Positions 22,757 through 33,209 of a stretch of 64,000 nt of DNA are shown in pieces. Made by a program: the position numbers and the translations under genes. The DNA is from Puccinia triticina (taxonomy: Eukaryota > Basidiomycota > Pucciniomycetes > Pucciniales > Pucciniaceae). Numbering within the stretch: the first letter of the stretch is position 1; every line of letters starts with the position of its first letter. The notes beneath the pieces were generated by a model, which saw only the letters and a program-made list of their open reading frames with translations, ran no database searches and had not been told where the DNA came from. The stretch is from the NCBI RefSeq assembly GCF_026914185.1, contig NC_070558.1:8999501-9063500 (forward strand), written 5' to 3'.

Positions 22757-23569
22757 TAGAGTCTAGTAAAACAAGATCCCTCCTGTTATTTATGTAATCT
22801 CCAAGCATTTCCACAGGCTATGGTACAGATTCATGGTATAAATTCATACAAAACTGATCAAATCTTGTGCTCCATTGTCTTTGGTAAAATTGCATTTTTA
22901 TGAGAGGTTTGCTAAACTGTGAGCTGTAAAAATGATTATTACACGCCGGGGGTACTTCTTGCCATGCGGCCGTGTGGATCCAACAGGTTGCATCAAATTG
23001 TGGAATTCAGTAATTGTAGGCACCCTGTTGGAAAAGGACAGAGCTGTCAATTCCTCATCCATCCAATGGGAAAAATGCATGGATTCCACACCAGGTCATG
23101 GACTCCCGGTGGATTCCATGAGTGCACAGTTCTGTGATTGTGGAAACCACACTTTCACTCATTTGCTATGTGCTTTACACGGCTGCTCTGATTGGGCAGG
23201 ATCATGCTTTTAAACATGCTTGTATACAGTCATGACTGTTGATTGCTGGTCTCATCATGCCCCGCCTGGTTAGGTTTTCTTTGACTTCATATCCATCCAA
23301 AAGGCCAAGGTCCTCCATTTGCCTCCTGTCATCATAATGCCAGATCCTCCAAGCCTGCCCTCCCCTCCTCCAAACTCCCTCCTCCTGTCCAGTCTCTGCT
23401 TGACTCCTCCATGCCTGATCAGAAAAAAATCACTGAGCCCACCACCCAAAACCAACACCCTCCTCTCAACCTGCTGCAAGCCCTTGCTGACCTTCCTCAA
23501 CCACCTCCTGACTTTGAACCCGGCAAGTTGCACTCCAAGCCCCGGCTCTTTCCATAGAGCTTAAGAAAA
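22757..23569. other. non-genic stretch, perhaps decayed coding remnant at the right end
   Basis: No convincing gene. The last part (about 23440-23569) reads as a Pro/Leu-rich frame that appears to continue on the far side of the hairpin element at 24936 (ALSIELKK before, NQAAIDHVHALL after). It may be a remnant of a gene or retroelement gag. Confidence 0.35.
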
Positions 23570-24928
23570 GGGGCATGCTAAATGCACCCCAAGTTTTTAC
23601 TTCATGTACACCAACAAAAAGGGGTACACTACTGGGTACACCAACAAAATTGGGGTATTCTTGATTACACCCCAATCTTCAAGGGGTACCCACCTGGCCA
23701 CCCCAAAAACATTGGGGTGCTTGCATCAAAACTCCAAAAGAGCTTAGATATTGGGGCGCAATCCAATTTACCCCAACAGAGATGGTGTACATGAGGGGTG
23801 CACCCCAAACACACTTCTGGAGGCGGTCATTGAGGGCAGGTGGACTCCAATTGATGCCTGGCGCAGACCAATTGTTGGGGAGTTGCTACTCCCACCTCCC
23901 CTTGGTGACCGGCACATACCGGGCATTGAGAGGAGGTGGACTCTCCTTGGTTGCCGGTACCTACCGGTCATCGAGGGGAGTAGAAACTCCTCTCAATGGC
24001 CAACCCAGACCAGTCAGCAAGGGGAGTTGCTACTCCCTTCAAACCGGTCATCAGGGGAAGTAGAAACTCCCCTTGATGACCAACACCAACCAATCATCGA
24101 GGGGAGTTGATAATCCCCTCAATGACTGGTCTCATTGAGGGGAGTAGCAACTCCTCTTGATAACCATACCAGACAGATCATGAAGGGTAGTTGCTACTCC
24201 CTTTAATGACTGAAAGAGACCGGACATCAAGGGGAGTTTCAACTCCCCTTGATGATTGATCGGTGTTGGTCATTGAGGGGAGTAGCAGTCATCAAGGCCA
24301 GTTGCTACTCCCCTTGATGATTGGTCAGTGCTGTTCATTGAGGGGAGTTGCTACTCCCCTTGATGTGTGGTCTGTCCCAGGAATCCAGGGAGTCCACCTC
24401 CTCTTGATACCCGGTTTGTGCCAGTCACCGAGAGGAGGTGGTACTCCTTTCAATGACCGGTCTGTGCCGGGGATCAATGGGAGTAGCAACTCCCCTTGCT
24501 GACCAGTCTGTGCGCCTGGGCATCAAGGGGGGTTATTCTCCTTGATGACCGGCACACCGGTGGTTGAGGGGTGTGCACAGACCGGTCTGTCCTCTCAGTG
24601 GCGACCGGTGTGACAAGTCGGGCTGGGTGCCGGATATGTACAGTACATCTGGGGTGTGAAGGGGCTCACCCCTATCACAGGGTATCAGATTGGAGTGCAG
24701 GGGGTTTGCACCCCATTATGATGGGGTTTCATGGCCATGTACACAATAGATTTCACTTGTTTTGGGGTACCCTGTGGCTCACCCCAACTTCCATGGGGTA
24801 TGAGGTGCTGTACCCCATCTTCACAGGAGTGTGTAGGTGTACACCCCAAGTGGTTTGGGGTACACATCAGTTGTACCCCTTTTTGATGTCCATGAAGTAA
24901 AAACTTGGGGTGCATTTAGCATGCCCCC
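23570..24928. mobile_element. TIR element carrying a tandem array of palindromic hairpins (element B)
   Basis: Ends are perfect inverted copies over about 37 bp, starting GGGGCATGCTAAATGCACCC. The exact 7-bp duplication AAGAAAA lies on both sides (23563-23569 and 24929-24935). Inside each end, GGGGTACACC/CACCCCAA motifs recur for 200-300 bp. The core (about 23820-24600) is a run of about 13 units of about 60 bp. Each is an inverted repeat built from CATCAAGGGGAGT and ACTCCCCTTGATG around a few loop bases, joined by GACCGGTCTGTGCC-like linkers. There is no transposase, so the element is non-autonomous. The duplication length is close to hAT (8 bp). Confidence 0.8.
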
Positions 24929-25831
24929 AAGAAAAACCAGGCCGCAATTGATCATGTGCATGCTTTACTCTCCAACAGTCTTGAAAAACAAGGTACATGC
25001 CTCCCTCTATCTCTCTTTGGAAACATTGTTGGAGCTTCCAAACCCGGGGAAGTGTGTTTGTTTTGATGACCAGTTCCTCAACCAGTTTGTTGCTCAACAA
25101 GATATTGAGACCCGGAGCCATGAGCTTCCCCTGGGCATCCTTTTGAGCAGCTTGAGTGCCAAGAAACTTGGTGGCTTTGTCAGACTGCCCTCTCTCAAGA
25201 TAACCAGCAGTGCAAGAAGAGGCAGCAGCAGTAGTCAAATGGTTGGGCAAAGGATGTGGCGGATGGGTAGACTCCTCTATCTACTCGCCATCCTCACCCT
25301 TGTCTTTGTCCCCTGGCAGTGGCACCCATCCAGAGCTTCCCTTGATCACATCTCTATCTGTCCAAAATTGCAATCCTTCATCTCATCCCCCTCCTCTCCT
25401 TGTTTTTCCTTTTTTTCTCTTTTTTTCTGGTTGTAAAATGGTGTTTTTCGCTATTCTCATCTGTTTTTTATCCATGATAATGCAGCATCTGCTACCCTGT
25501 GGGTGGCAGCTTTCAGTTCAGCTACATAGTACCATTTGACCCAAGATTGTTGGGGAGTGACCCAATGCTCCAGTCAGAAGCCGGGCCAGCCACGTCCCGT
25601 CTAGTGTTGTTTGTAAGACAAGGAGAGCTTGCCGCCTCCACGGAATGCCCGTGGCTTGCGTGGAATGCACGAGATGATTCCGGCGAGGCCACACTCACAA
25701 TTCTTGGTGTAGCCCATGTGGGAGTGTGGACTGACAGCCGCTGGTCCGCCCCCTGCAAGGGTCAGCCGTGGAATCCTTGTCAATTCCAAGTCAGTCCTAT
25801 GCCTTGACCCTGGTCCCAATCTTCTTTTTTT
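24929..25831. other. flank of element B, no gene recognised
   Basis: Open frames exist on both strands around 24940-25430, but none has a recognisable motif. The first 70 bases continue a frame interrupted by element B. The remainder to 25831 is unassigned. Confidence 0.35.
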
Positions 25832-26540
25832 AACGGACTTACTTCGTGCATTGCAAAAAAGCAGATTCCCAAACACTTTGCGCACTGCGGGTAAAATATG
25901 CAACTCTTTGAAGATTTTTTTTGACCAATCAATAGAGTAAAGGCTTCCCATTGGTGTCTTTGAATTTTTTGGGAGTTTTTCAAAGCATTCTTTTATGTTT
26001 AAAAAAATCATTAAAACCAGAAAAAATGTAGGATTTAGGCGCCTAAAATACAAGGTTCCCATAGCCCAAAAATTTCAAAGAATTTATTGAGCAATAAAAA
26101 ATGTAAGAACAGCTACTTCAAAAATTTTCAGACACTTTGTGCAAGCACACAGGTCTGAAAAATAAGAAACTTCACCACATATTAGCACATTGCATCCAAA
26201 TTATCCTCATTTTTCAGACCTGTATCCTTGCAAAAAGTGGCTAAAAACTTCTGAAGTAGGTTTTATTGCATGTTCCATTACTCAATAAATAATTTGGAAT
26301 ATTGGGGCTATGCAAACCTTGTTTCTTAGGCACCCAAATACTACATTTCTTCTTGGTTTTAATGATTTTTTTAACATAGAAGAATGCTTTGAAAAACTCC
26401 CAAAAAATTCAAAGACACCAATGGGAAGCCTTTACTCTATTGATTGGTCAAAAAAAATCTTCAAAGAGTTGCATATTTTACCTGCAGTGCGCAAAGTGTT
26501 TGGGAATCTGCTTTTTTGCAATGCACGAAGTAAGTCCGTT
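25832..26540. mobile_element. ~709-bp foldback element, AACGGACTTAC family, copy 2
   Basis: Begins AACGGACTTACTTCGTGCA and ends with the inverse (GAAGTAAGTCCGTT). The two arms pair along most of their length, for example CAATCAATAGAGTAAAGGC against its complement near 26435. Both arms share the structure of copy 1 at 7205-7897, including the GACCAATCAATAGA block and the central GGTCTGAAAAAT segment. No coding capacity. Confidence 0.8.
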
Positions 26541-27239
26541 TTTTAATGATATTTATGTGGATCTTACTATAGCCATGCATATGTAACCTGCTGTAAAGAC
26601 AATCCAAGGCCTCTTGCTTGTTGTTTCATGGAGAATACTTGCTTCTATGTAGATTTCCTATCAGCTGCTAACATTGCCTCCAACTTCAACTAGTTCTTGG
26701 CATCCATTGATGTCAGAATTCTGGCCACCTTGTCCGCTCACATTCCTGTTCCTTCTCCTGCTCCTGCTCCTGTCCCTGTCCACGTCCCTGTCTCACAGTC
26801 CCTGTCCCTGTTCCTGTCCCAGTCCTAGTCCCAGTACATGTTGTGTTCCTGTTGCCTTGTGTCACATGCTTTTAGGCCTCCTCTGGATCTTGTGCATGGG
26901 ACTCTCTAGTTGTGTTTTTCTGTCCGCTCCTTGGATAAGAAATAAAATCATTGATTCTGAGCTCCAATCAACCTCCTTTCATGCTCCTTGGTCCTATCGG
27001 TTACCCCAGAAAGTCCCTCCCACTTTGTTGCCTCTTCTTGTTGAGCTGAAATCTTAACAATTGACACCACAGCCATTATGGTGTTCTATTTGCGTGACAA
27101 TGGCAAAAGCACACTGAAGTTGTATTGTGACAGCATAGAAAAGGCTATAATTAATTATAAGAGGAGTAAGTAATATATCATGCAAGTGGTGTATGTGTGG
27201 AGTCATTATAGATGCAATGGAGGAATAGGGTGGTGTAGG
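26541..27239. other. non-genic stretch with a CCTGTC-type hexamer tract
   Basis: About 26745-26840 is a degenerate run of CCTGTC/CCTGCT hexamers. The rest shows no gene. Confidence 0.5.
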
Positions 27240-28401
27240 ATAGGTGGTGTTATTAAAGATTGAACAGCAGACCAGGATTACATATGATGGATGGTGTCAC
27301 CAGGGATTGAAAGGAGGAGCCCCATACACCAGGAAAAAAAATGATCACTTGTCTGCAAGTGACATCAAAAAGTACAAAGGCCCCTTTGTACTTTGCTATG
27401 TCACTTGTTGGCAAGTGATCATTCTTTTTTCCTGGTGATATAAATTGCCAAATTGTCAGCGCAATATGGTGAGCATCCTTTGCAAGCTTTGAGATCATGG
27501 CCGTCTTCTGGTTGGTAAAAATTTGCGCACAGTTGTTTTGGACTGTCTTGCATCCAGGCATCTGGAACTGAGGCTGTGATTCCCTCATAAAATCAATGAA
27601 TCCTTCATGTTTGGCCATTGCAAATGGATACTTGTGGAGAATAATTGTTTCAGCAAGCCGCGCTTGCAATCAATCTTGGTTGTAAATCCAGACACTGCGG
27701 GTGGCCTGAGTCAATGAGGCCAAGGCAAAATTCAAGCGGCCTTGCTTGGGATGGATCATGCCACCCTTCTTGGTTATGCATTGGTTTGAATGTCTCCAAA
27801 AGTGTTTTTTTCCAGCAGATGAGCCGCCACTTAACTTCTCTTGGCAATAATTACACTCAGCCTTCTCTTTGCCATCGGAATCTACAGACTGACAGTAACC
27901 AACATTCAAAAAAAAAAAAAAACAGGATATAAGATTACCTGAAGGCTATTGGGAATTAAGAAATATATAATCACTCACCAAAAATCTTGGTGAAATGATC
28001 CCAAACCCCGCTGGTAAGTTTCCGCTGCTTGGTTGGATTATTGTCTTGGGATTTGCTAGGCGCTGGAGTCCAAGGCTCAGGTGTTTCTTCATTTCTATCC
28101 AGTTTGTTACTAGGAGGAACCTCAATGTTTTCTTTGTTCTGAGAAGTTTCCTGTGCCATAGTCGGAGACTCCGTGGTTGTTGGCGGTTGCACAAAGTCAG
28201 ATATCCGGCCAATTGGAGTGACTTGCTAGTATATCTGCTCTGGGGTATCCCAGTGCACGGGGATACAGGGGTAGCCCGTTGGGCTACCCGGACCCGCCCA
28301 ATTTCTGTTGCGGGTCTGGCGGGCCGGGCCAACTTTTGAATTTTCCCCAAAATGCCGGCCCAAACTCAGCTGGGTTCAGGCCCACCCGATTGCCATCCCT
28401 A
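27240..28401 (-). pseudogene. 5' part of a hAT transposase with its terminal repeat
   Basis: The outer end at 28401 reads inward TAGGGATGGCAATCGGG, a typical hAT terminus, followed by GC-rich CCCGGGT-type subterminal DNA. The transposase starts with ATG at 28159; the first exon ends KLTSGVWDHFTKIFG with donor GTGAGT. Exon 2 (27881) carries a BED-type zinc finger (CNYCQEKL...HFWRHSNQC) and continues RLAETIILHKYPFAMAKHEGF. An in-frame TGA lies at 27670-27672 between otherwise continuous frames. The gene is cut by a small palindromic MITE at 27329-27437 and no catalytic core follows, so it is a truncated remnant. Confidence 0.7.
27329..27437. mobile_element. 109-bp palindromic MITE
   Basis: Starts CACCAGGAAAAAAAATGATC and ends with its inverse (GATCATTCTTTTTTCCTGGTG region). 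The arms also pair at CACTTGTCTGCAAGTGACAT and GTACAAAGG/CCCCTTTGTAC, so the whole element folds on itself. ATA occurs immediately on both sides, a possible 3-bp target duplication. It is inserted in the hAT remnant. Confidence 0.7.
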
Positions 28402-28434
28402 CAGATTCAAGATACATAGATCCCAATGACCAGG

Positions 28435-28650
28435 AAAAACTGGTCATCAAGGGAAGTAAGTATTCCTTGATGACCGGAACGTTCCGGTTGGTTACTGAGA
28501 GGAGCATGTTATACTCCGCTTAATCAGCTGTCCACTCCAGTCATCAAGAGGACTAAGCACTTCCTTCCATAACCAGTTTGCTCCGGTCTTCACTCCTCTC
28601 AATGACTGGAGCAAACCGGTCATCAAGGGGAGGGGTTAATCCTCTTGAGG
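28435..28650. repeat. third hairpin array (four palindromic units)
   Basis: Units such as GGTCATCAAGGGAAGTAAGT...CTTGATGACC and GACTGGAGCAAACCGGTCATC belong to the same family as the arrays in elements A and B. No flanking terminal inverted repeat was found; the array abuts the end of the hAT remnant at 28401. Confidence 0.6.
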
Positions 28651-29477
28651 TCCATTATTGAAAACACAACAATAGTGACTTTAATAATCATATCATTGTG
28701 ATATCCACAGGCAGGCTTAGTGTCCTTCCTATCAATCTCAACACCAGCATTTTCAATGAAGTAAACCACAGTCTCTGAAGAATTGAAAAAGATGTGGGGA
28801 AGGAGGAATAGGAAAGAGGCTCAGGGGCCCAGTCTGCTTGATTGGCTTGTATGTAGAGTCAAAGGAGCAGTAGCATACTCTTATCTTCTATATTATTCTC
28901 TCCAACCTTTTTCATTCAGTGTATTATTCCACTTTCTCATATGTGCTTTTGCTTTCCTTTTTCCATTGAAACTTGGGGCAAGGGTAATTGTTGTAGGGCT
29001 TCCAAATGTACACAGGGTTCAAGCCATACCATTGATGGAACCTCTAATATCATGTTAGTGGTGGAAAGGTGTAAATCCATGAAACTACACATGCTTTGCT
29101 TCCACTGCGAGCAGTGTTCCCCCGATGCTAACTGTTTGCATCCGCAAAGAAGGGCCACTATGCTGTGTTACAACAATTTATTAGCTGAAAAGGCCTTTGG
29201 ATGCTGCTATAAGCTCTGTAGCGCAGCATAACACAGCAGTGGTCTTTTAGCAGTGTAGTGTAGTGGTCCACTGTTGGTAGTAGATAGGTTCTGAGGATTT
29301 TCCCCTGGATTTGCAGAGGCGAAGCTTCCTTAGCCTTTAGTATATATATATATATTATTTATACCAGAGTTGCAATGTTAAAATCAAAACTTCAAGTCTA
29401 AGAAATAACTGGGATAGCGGGGTAGACTCTATAAAGTTTTGGTTGCAAGCTGCAGGTTGGAAGTTTGTGGACAACAT
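28651..29477. other. non-genic stretch with a small TIR repeat and a TA microsatellite
   Basis: Around 29152-29247, GGGCCACTATGCTGTGTTAC is inverted as ATAACACAGCAGTGGTCT, a roughly 100-bp MITE-like unit. A TA run lies at about 29340-29358. No gene is recognised. Confidence 0.4.
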
Positions 29478-31348
29478 TTATTTGGGCTTTGCATCCGTAT
29501 AAAAATCACAAAGAGACCTTACTTTCCGTTTGCGCTTCTGAGTTATCACGTCTTTGAAGCTTTGATGCTGAAAACTGAGATATATCGTGCCTAAGAAAAA
29601 ATCATCATTTGAATCTTCCGAAGATTGAATGGTTTCTAACAGAGGGCCGCCTTTTTCCTGAATAATAGCCCAAAATGCTTGATGATGGTATTTCACATAA
29701 GGGCCAAGGATTGCAATTGCGGTAGCAAGCCGGGCGCCCTGCGAATCTTGTTCGGGTGTTGCGTCTATATATCGGAGAACCAGCTGCTGTATGTAGTCAT
29801 GCTGAATTTTATCCCATGGATGATCATAACTTAATGAGCCCAACAAGGGGCAAATTCCACTTTGACCAGTAATCTTTTTATCGAGCCAAAGGACGAGGGC
29901 GGGGTTCTCTTTGACAGCTTTCTTCTCTAAACCCCAAAATTGGAGGTACCTGGTTTGTAAGGACCATATCTCGTAGGTCAATTGTCTCAACTTCTCAATT
30001 ATAGCCTTCTTGCCATACAATGGGTTGTTGGGTTGAAAGGGGCTGATCCAGGAAAGCTGCTTGCCGTTTTCCTTCCCCTCCGTGGTAATTTGAAGCTTGA
30101 AGCCTCCGACTTGTATTGGTATATGAAATAAATATGGTAATTTTGTTGGCCGCTGGGCCTTATCTAACACTATAACACTTGTTCTAATCAATCCCGATCT
30201 AACGGAATCCAGAGTGACAAGATCACGGGGATCAATTTGACGGTCTAAAAACTCCTTCCCTTCGATGAACTGGGGTTTTTTAGTAAATTTAAGCTTCATT
30301 TCCGGTTGCGTGAATTCGGGGTTAGAGTATTCTGATGACAGATTATTGTGATGATCGAGTCCTGCTTCATTGTCAATGTGGGCGCTATTACCCAATTGAT
30401 GAAAAGGTTGGTCGACATACTTTCTCAAATCTGATAAGGTGGTTAACACGAAATTTGGCACAACTTCAGTTGATACCCTAAATGCCATTCTTTCACAAGA
30501 ACCTTTCAAGAAAATATCAAGCCTAACCTTGCAATTCATTTGGTAAAAAGACGTTCGGAATAAAATGACCTCGAATCCCACCCAGATGAGTTGAGAGCAT
30601 TAGATGGAAAACTTTGCTAAATTCCTGTGCTCGGGAATGAGTATGTGGCATTTCAGGATTCGCTGAGGAAACGTATTTACATTGTTCCACAAGTCAGTTC
30701 AGGTACTCAAGCACACGAGATTGCGCCCTAGTTGAGAAAGCTTACCCCAATCTGACTGAGTTCCCGCGCGACTAGCAAACGCGCTGTTCTCTGAATACAG
30801 GGCCTCAAGCCCGGAATGGGCAGTGTAGCCGTCGATGAGTGATGGATGAAGGAACTCTCTCCCATCAGTAATATGTCTTCCCGTGTCGCTGGAATGTGCG
30901 CTGCGATGCGCAAACTGCGGCTCCGAGTCCGATCTGTGTTGGCCGAAGGATGTATCGCTTTTCAGATAATTATCTTGATCACATGCCAAAGGAAAAAAAT
31001 TATCAGCTCCATGCGCGAGATTACTCTGAGATCATAACCCGAGACTCAATGTCTATTGGAGTATCTGGATTATGCTCAGTCAAGTTTGCGGGCACCTGTG
31101 AACACACCTGTTACAACAGGCCGCCTCTCGTCATTGTGTGGTCCTGAGATCTGCTCTACTGGCAGAACTTGTGATTGACCGCTAAAATGAAAGTTTGGCG
31201 AAGCTGGATTTGCTTCTGCCCATTTGTCAAAACCAGCAAGGAATTCATCTAGCTCCAAGTTTTCTGTGACCGGGCGCGTCCAAATGATATGAAAAAAGGG
31301 AAGTGCAGATATGCCGACGAGCAAACCAATCATCAATTGGAACAGCAT
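29478..31348 (-). CDS. uncharacterised multi-exon protein with N-terminal hydrophobic segment
   Basis: The likely start is the ATG at 31348, which begins with a hydrophobic stretch (MLFQLMIGLLVGISALPFF) that could be a signal peptide or membrane anchor. A plausible chain is exon 1 31348 to about 31105, exon 2 about 30974-30713 (HRSDSEPQFAHRSAHSSDTG) and exon 3 about 30569-29478 (about 360 codons, open throughout). Exon 3 contains KFTKKPQFIEGKEFLDRQIDPRDL and WGLEKKAVKENPALVLWLDK, and ends basic (TQKRKRKVRSLC). The junctions are my inference; the large 3' exon is firm. The family is not recognised. It may be a secreted or membrane protein, but nothing in the sequence shows its role. Confidence 0.5.
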
Positions 31349-31378
31349 TTCGGGAGTGACTGAACAGCGCGGCGAGTG

Positions 31379-31824
31379 TCAATGCTTCGAAAGATGAGTG
31401 AGACGAAATGAGGCGTAGTTGTTGGGTGCCCCGGAATACTGAAATCCTTGTTGATCTGCGTTTAAGACCCGATACATTCTCGTATGAGCTCTTGTTGTAG
31501 ATACACCGGCGTTTGTGAAGCCGATCTCAAAATGCACTCCTTCGGCACAGGAGCTTGGGATAGACCAGTTTACCTGACAGAAGTTGAAACAAGTCATACA
31601 TATTTCGCGGTCTGAGGGTGTATGGTGTATGATGGGGGTTCAATGAGTTGACCAGGCTGGAGAAACATCTCGTCGAGGCGCCTTAAATTGCAACCCTTCC
31701 CTGCATATTTCTCGATATGACTCTGAGGGACATGATGGCTGCGTCTGATTTGGGGTATTTGACAACCTATCCTCGGTAAGTCTTCTGCAGAATCTTCAAC
31801 CCCTGTGGACTGCCATCCCCACAT
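31379..31824 (-). CDS. uncharacterised reverse-strand coding fragment
   Basis: Two adjacent frames: an ATG at 31824 leads through CQIPQIRRSHHVPQSH and ends near 31600, and a second frame (VNWSIPSSCAEGVHFEIG...) runs to a stop at 31379. They would join by removing only 26 bp with GT-AG ends, which is too short for a normal fungal intron, so a frameshift or different exon structure is likely. It lies just upstream of, and on the same strand as, the gene at 31348 and may belong to it. No family recognised. Confidence 0.35.
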
Positions 31825-31980
31825 TTCCCGCGGTTTCCCTACATGATCATTGCTCCTCACTAAAAGCGGCGTCCAAAGGGTTATTGCCACCCCCCCTGTG
31901 GAGGGGGATGCCCGGGTACTTCTGCACAAGTCTATGGACCCCGGGTGAGAATAGATGTACTCGAGAACCTCCAACAATAG

Positions 31981-32396
31981 CTAAGGCTGGCACCCGGGTG
32001 TTCGGGCGGGGGGTCAGCCTTGTCCCAAACCCCAGATCCGAAACCACCCGGGTGGTCACAATTATTATTTTTACTGTGGAAATCTTCATTTTTTCTGTCC
32101 ATGACACCATCCAGATGACCCATAGTGGGAATGTGCTTGCCCCATCAGGGAAATGAGGTCAATCAAACCTTAATTAACCTTCTGAGGCTCTCAAGCAGCC
32201 TCCCAAGCCCGTCCAATTGGCCTCCCACTCCCAGGCCCGTTCATTGGACCTTCCCAGGGCTCAAGCCCGTCCAAATGACCTTGAAAGCCCGCCCATCATG
32301 TACTGCCAAACCACCCGGGTGTTTGGGCGGGGTATTGTCCTCATCCCAACCACCCGCACCTGGGTGGTACTTTTTGGGTGCCAGCCTTGACATTAG
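31981..32396. mobile_element. ~415-bp non-autonomous TIR element with CACCCGGGTG repeats
   Basis: Left end AAGGCTGGCACCCGGGTG; right end GGGTGCCAGCCTT, inverted. Just inside each end lies a copy of a roughly 60-bp GC-rich unit containing CACCCGGGTGTTYGGGCGGG and ending CACCCGGGTGGT or CACCTGGGTGGT. The centre has GCCCGTCCAA repeats. No coding capacity. The subterminal palindromes resemble those of hAT elements in this window. Confidence 0.5.
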
Positions 32397-32861
32397 CGGC
32401 AGACAGCCAAATTCTACAGGTGAATGGATGCCATTTGGCATTTTCAACTGAAACCCTTTGAAATGTGCGCGCTTGTACTCTGGCTAAGCAAAACATCCAA
32501 AAGAATGTTTGCAGCCCGTGTTATTTATGTATACAACAACAATCTGCCCAGTGGGGCTAATAAAGATCACCCGCTGTGCCCTGATTCCAGCCTCACCCCA
32601 TGGTGGGAGGCTTGCTGTGATTGGCAGCAAAGCTGCCCCTCCCACAGGGAGGGACTTGTTTATTATTGAAAATTTCAGATGGGAGCAGGAAGTCCATTTG
32701 GCTGGGTGGTTTTTTTGGTTTTTTGGTAGCTCCTCCCCCAGCCTTTCTAAATGTCTTCCCCCAGTGTACCTTATGCTACATTCAAGTCCCTACAATTTGT
32801 CCTACTCAGATTTTCTTGAGTGGGCCTGGAGCAGGCCTGAGACGGGCCTGCCCCAAATTCA
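32397..32861. other. non-genic stretch
   Basis: No gene or clear repeat is recognised. A palindrome-rich start (CAGTGGGGCTAATAAAGATC near 32550) may be part of a decayed element. Confidence 0.35.
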
Positions 32862-33209
32862 CATTGGGTCAGTATTAAAGGAGTTTTCCCTAGCCCTGGG
32901 AGCTGCTGGGGCTTTTGATGGGCCCAAAATCTCAACATGGGCTTTTGGTGGTCTAGAAGTATCAACCTGAGCCACTGAATAGCCCATGGGCCTTTGAATT
33001 CCCAGAAAGCCCATCTTGGGACCCCGCACTCTTGGTGGCCCATACAGATCCCCATGGGCCAACAGATACGTTCATGTGATCCCATGGGCTGTTTGCTTCC
33101 TTTCTGGGCCACAAAAAGCCCATGGGGAGCTTTTTGGACCACCAAAAGCTCATGAGGATATGATCTGTTGGCCCATGGAGATCTTCATGAGCCACCAAAA
33201 GCCCATGAG

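Noticed and set aside
23820..24600. CRISPR-like array (regular palindromic repeats with spacers)
   Set aside because: Repeats are imperfect, the linkers are themselves related, there are no cas genes, and the array sits inside a TIR element in a eukaryotic genome with spliced genes.
31594..31977. The full reverse-strand ORF from 31977
   Set aside because: Its first 50 codons lie within the CACCCGGGTG element and its flank, so only the part from 31824 is kept as possible coding sequence.
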